From Alphaproteobacteria bacterium (lineage in GTDB: Bacteria; Pseudomonadota; Alphaproteobacteria; ATCC43930; CGMCC-115725), in the NCBI GenBank assembly GCA_030039975.1, contig JASHUO010000170.1, positions 1-8,111 of the forward strand: a DNA stretch of 8,111 nucleotides, read 5' to 3'. Numbering within the stretch: position 1 is the stretch's first letter; each line of letters begins with the position of its first letter. Below, piece by piece: positions 6,032 to 8,111 of the stretch. Under the pieces are notes generated by a model. The model saw nothing but the letters and a program-made list of their open reading frames with translations, was not told the DNA's origin and searched no databases. The position numbers were made by a program, and so were the translations under genes.

Positions 6032-7970
6032 AGGCCGGCTCCGTTTGCGCTTCGGCCGGCGGCTCCACGGCGACGATCGCCAGCGTCGATTGAAGCGTCG
6101 CCTTGCGGCCATCCTCGTAGGTAATCGCGGCGCTGAGCGCGACCTCGCCGCGCCCGCCATAAAGCCCCTCGATCACCGCGGCGTATTTCTCGCCGACGAA
6201 GCGGCGGCGGATTTTGCGGGTGCGCGTGATCTCGTCGTCGTCGGCGTCGAATTCCTTGTTGAGCACGACGAAACGGCGGATGCGCGTCGCCGGCGGCAGA
6301 ACGGCGTTGCAGCGCTCGATCTCGCCGCGGATCAGGTCGTGCACTTCCGGCCGCGCGCTCAGATCCTGGAACGAGGTGTAAGGGATCTGGCGCCGCTCCG
6401 CCCAATTGCCGACCGTCGCCGGATCGATCGCGATCATGGCGGCGACGAAGGGGCGGCGATCGCCGAAGACCACAGCCTCGCCGATATAGGGGCTGAATTT
6501 GAGCTTGTTCTCGAGGAATTGCGGGGCGAGCACGGTGCCGTCGGCAAGCTTGCCGACGTCCTTGGCGCGATCGATGATGACGAGGTGGCCGTGCTGATCG
6601 ACGAAGCCGGCATCGCCCGTTTTGAGCCATCCTTCGGCGGTGATCGCATCGCGCGTCGCCTCGGGCTGCTTGTAGTAGCCTTTGAACACGCCCGCGCAGC
6701 GGATCAGCACCTCGCCCTCCGGCGTCGTCATCACCTCGCAGCCGGGAAGCACCGGCCCGACCGTATCGGGGTGGGCCGCATGGTCCGGCTGCAAAGCGCA
6801 GAGCCCGGCCAGTTCGGTTGCGCCATAGATCTGCTTCAGATTGACGCCGAAGCCGCGGAAGAAGCGGAAAGTGTCGGCGCCCAGCGCGGCGCCGCCGGTA
6901 TAGGCCCAGCGCGCGCGGCTGAGCCCGAGCTGGTCGCGCACCGGCCGGTAGACCAGAAACTCGCCGAGACGAAGCCCGGCGCGCAGCCACGGCGGTAGCG
7001 TCCCACCAGACGCCTTCAACCTCTCCCCGCGCTCGGCCAGCCGCCGGAAGAAATCGAAGCAGAGGCGCTTCATGCGCGAGGCGTCGGCCGCGCGCACGGT
7101 GATGGCGGTGAGCAAATTCTCCCAGTAGCGCGGCGGCGCGAGCGCCGCCGTCGGACCCAGCTCGCGCGCGTCGCGCTGCAAGCTTTCGGGCCGTTCCGGA
7201 TAGTTGCAGGTGAAGCCAACGAGCAGATGCAAAGCGATCGAGAACAGCGAATTGCCGATCCACGCCATGGGTAGATAGGCGAGCCACTCGTCGGTCGGGC
7301 GCACATCCTCTGCCGCAAGCATCGACGACGCTGAAAAGAGCAGATTGGCATGCGACAGCATCGTGCCCTTGGGCGCCGAGGTGGTCCCCGAGGTGTAGGA
7401 GAAGAGCGTCACGTCGTCGGGTGCCGCCTTGTCGATCTCGGCTTCGACATAGAGCGGATGGGTCTTGCCGAAATCGCGGCCCGCTGCCTGCACCGCCTCG
7501 AACGAGCGAACGAGCGGCGATGAACTATCGTGAAGGCCGCGTGGATCGTCGTAGACGATGAGTCGCAAATGAGGCAGCCGCGCTTTCAGGGAGAGGACCT
7601 TGTCGACCTGCTCCTGATCCTCTGCGACGACCACGGAGGTCTCGGCATGGTCGAGGACATAGGCGAGCTCACTGGCGATCGCGTCCTGATAGACCGGCAC
7701 CGCGATGCCGCCGAGGCATTGCGCGGCGAGCTGCGCCCAATAAAGGCGCGGCCGGTTTTCGCCGATGACCGAAAGCTTGTCACCGCGCGCGAAGCCGGCG
7801 GCGGCGAGGCCCAGCGCAAAATCGCGTGTCTCCTCCCAGTAGCGGCGCCAGCTATAGGGCTGCCAGATGCCGCGATTCTTTTCCCGCATCGCCGTGCGCT
7901 GCGGCGCACGCTCGGCATTGCCGCGCAGCAGGCGCGGCAGCGTGGTCCCGATGGGCGCCGGCGCACTCAT
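6024..7970 (-). CDS. AMP-forming acyl-CoA synthetase (long-chain/aromatic acid-CoA ligase-like)
   Basis: The 648-residue cytoplasmic protein belongs to the ANL adenylate-forming superfamily and should convert a carboxylic acid, ATP and CoA to an acyl-CoA. Visible core motifs are the phosphate loop SYTSGTTSAPKG (191-202), YGATELAGL (382-390), GWLKTGD (447-453), the hinge IDRAKD (466-471), and TRTRKIRRR (582-590), whose Lys586 fits the C-terminal catalytic lysine. The overall layout resembles the FadD15/bubblegum-like long-chain synthetases: extended, with a tail of about 60 residues after that lysine containing ITYEDGRKATLQ. Substrate is not readable; fatty, phenylalkanoic or other aromatic acids all fit. 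The start at 7970 overlaps the upstream stop as ATGA and has GGAGG at 7978-7982 with 7-base spacing. Its place between livG and livH within an importer operon suggests it activates the imported compound. Confidence 0.93.
   Translation of the reverse strand: MSAPAPIGTTLPRLLRGNAERAPQRTAMREKNRGIWQPYSWRRYWEETRDFALGLAAAGFARGDKLSVIGENRPRLYWAQLAAQCLGGIAVPVYQDAIASELAYVLDHAETSVVVAEDQEQVDKVLSLKARLPHLRLIVYDDPRGLHDSSSPLVRSFEAVQAAGRDFGKTHPLYVEAEIDKAAPDDVTLFSYTSGTTSAPKGTMLSHANLLFSASSMLAAEDVRPTDEWLAYLPMAWIGNSLFSIALHLLVGFTCNYPERPESLQRDARELGPTAALAPPRYWENLLTAITVRAADASRMKRLCFDFFRRLAERGERLKASGGTLPPWLRAGLRLGEFLVYRPVRDQLGLSRARWAYTGGAALGADTFRFFRGFGVNLKQIYGATELAGLCALQPDHAAHPDTVGPVLPGCEVMTTPEGEVLIRCAGVFKGYYKQPEATRDAITAEGWLKTGDAGFVDQHGHLVIIDRAKDVGKLADGTVLAPQFLENKLKFSPYIGEAVVFGDRRPFVAAMIAIDPATVGNWAERRQIPYTSFQDLSARPEVHDLIRGEIERCNAVLPPATRIRRFVVLNKEFDADDDEITRTRKIRRRFVGEKYAAVIEGLYGGRGEVALSAAITYEDGRKATLQSTLAIVAVEPPAEAQTEPAYA
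6039..6042 (-). promoter_or_regulatory. Shine-Dalgarno site deciding the livH start
   Basis: GGAG lies 7 bases before the ATG at 6031, inside the last codons of the ligase gene. It supports this start over the far upstream open frame. Confidence 0.6.
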
Positions 7971-8111
7971 TCCGCCGCCTCCGCCCGAGCCTGGCGCGTG
8001 CCGAGATAGGCGCTGATGACCGCCGGGTCGCCTTGCACCTCGCGCGGCGTCCCCTCGGCGATCTTGCGGCCGCGCGCGAACACGGCGACCCGGTCGGAAA
8101 TATCCATGACG
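7967..8111 (-). CDS. livG: LivG-type ABC transporter ATP-binding protein, C-terminal end (runs off right edge)
   Basis: Only the last 47 codons and the stop are inside the window. The peptide begins VMDISDRVAVFARGRKIAEG and continues TPREVQGDPAVISAYLGT, matching the very end of LivG proteins: the segment after the switch region, the G-rich strand and the DP-VI-AYLG terminus. The nucleotide-binding motifs lie outside. Its TGA overlaps the ligase ATG (ATGA). It would be the second ATPase of the importer, partnering LivF, and shows that the operon continues upstream past the right edge. Confidence 0.88.
   Translation of the reverse strand, partial: VMDISDRVAVFARGRKIAEGTPREVQGDPAVISAYLGTRQARAEAAE
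7978..7982 (-). promoter_or_regulatory. Shine-Dalgarno site of the ligase gene
   Basis: GGAGG sits 7 bases before the ATG at 7970, within the last codons of the LivG-type ATPase gene. Together with the ATGA stop/start overlap it points to coupled translation. Confidence 0.7.

Noticed and set aside
4198..6124. Long plus-strand open frames opposite livM and livH
   Set aside because: The translations are almost wholly hydrophilic, Asp/Arg/Gln/His-rich mirror images of membrane segments on the other strand, with no ribosome-binding site or motif.
5988..6998. Plus-strand open frame (336 codons) opposite the ligase gene
   Set aside because: It is a shadow of the ligase, whose minus-strand frame has all ANL core motifs.

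Overview
The window is GC-rich with dense, same-strand gene packing. Protein flavour (Liv-type transport genes, a Cache-type sensor, basic LivF tail) suggests an alphaproteobacterium, perhaps a Hyphomicrobiales or Rhodospirillales member. That placement is an inference from style, not a database result. Every gene I can support lies on the minus strand, so the biological order runs from high to low coordinates.

From the right edge, the order is: the last 47 codons of a LivG-type ABC ATPase (7967-8111); a 648-residue acyl-CoA synthetase/AMP-forming ligase (6024-7970); two inner-membrane permeases, LivH (5132-6031) and LivM (4027-5094); a periplasmic substrate-binding protein with a signal peptide (2735-4000); a second ATPase, LivF (1861-2655); and a nitrilase-superfamily C-N hydrolase (895-1770). 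livG/ligase and ligase/livH overlap by 4 and 8 bases. The remaining gaps are 37, 26, 79 and 90 bases, so this reads as one operon whose promoter lies beyond the right edge. Two gaps hold strong stem-loops without a U-tract: a simple one between livH and livM and a compound one between the binding-protein gene and livF. These look like differential-expression or RNA-stability elements rather than terminators.

Together the genes make a complete HAAT-family (branched-chain amino acid type) importer with an acyl-CoA ligase embedded between its ATPase and permease genes and an amidase/nitrilase-like enzyme at the end. A reasonable inference is uptake of a carboxylate, or of an amide or nitrile that yields one, followed by CoA activation in the cytoplasm. 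The actual substrate cannot be read from the sequence.

After a 143-base gap (752-894) with an AT-rich patch, TGACG repeats and a possible promoter, a separate gene begins at 751 and runs off the left edge. Its 250 visible residues are an N-terminal membrane anchor and a periplasmic Cache-like sensor domain; the output domain is outside the window. No RNA genes, insertion sequences, CRISPR arrays or tandem repeats were seen, and no stretch longer than 300 bases lacks a gene.
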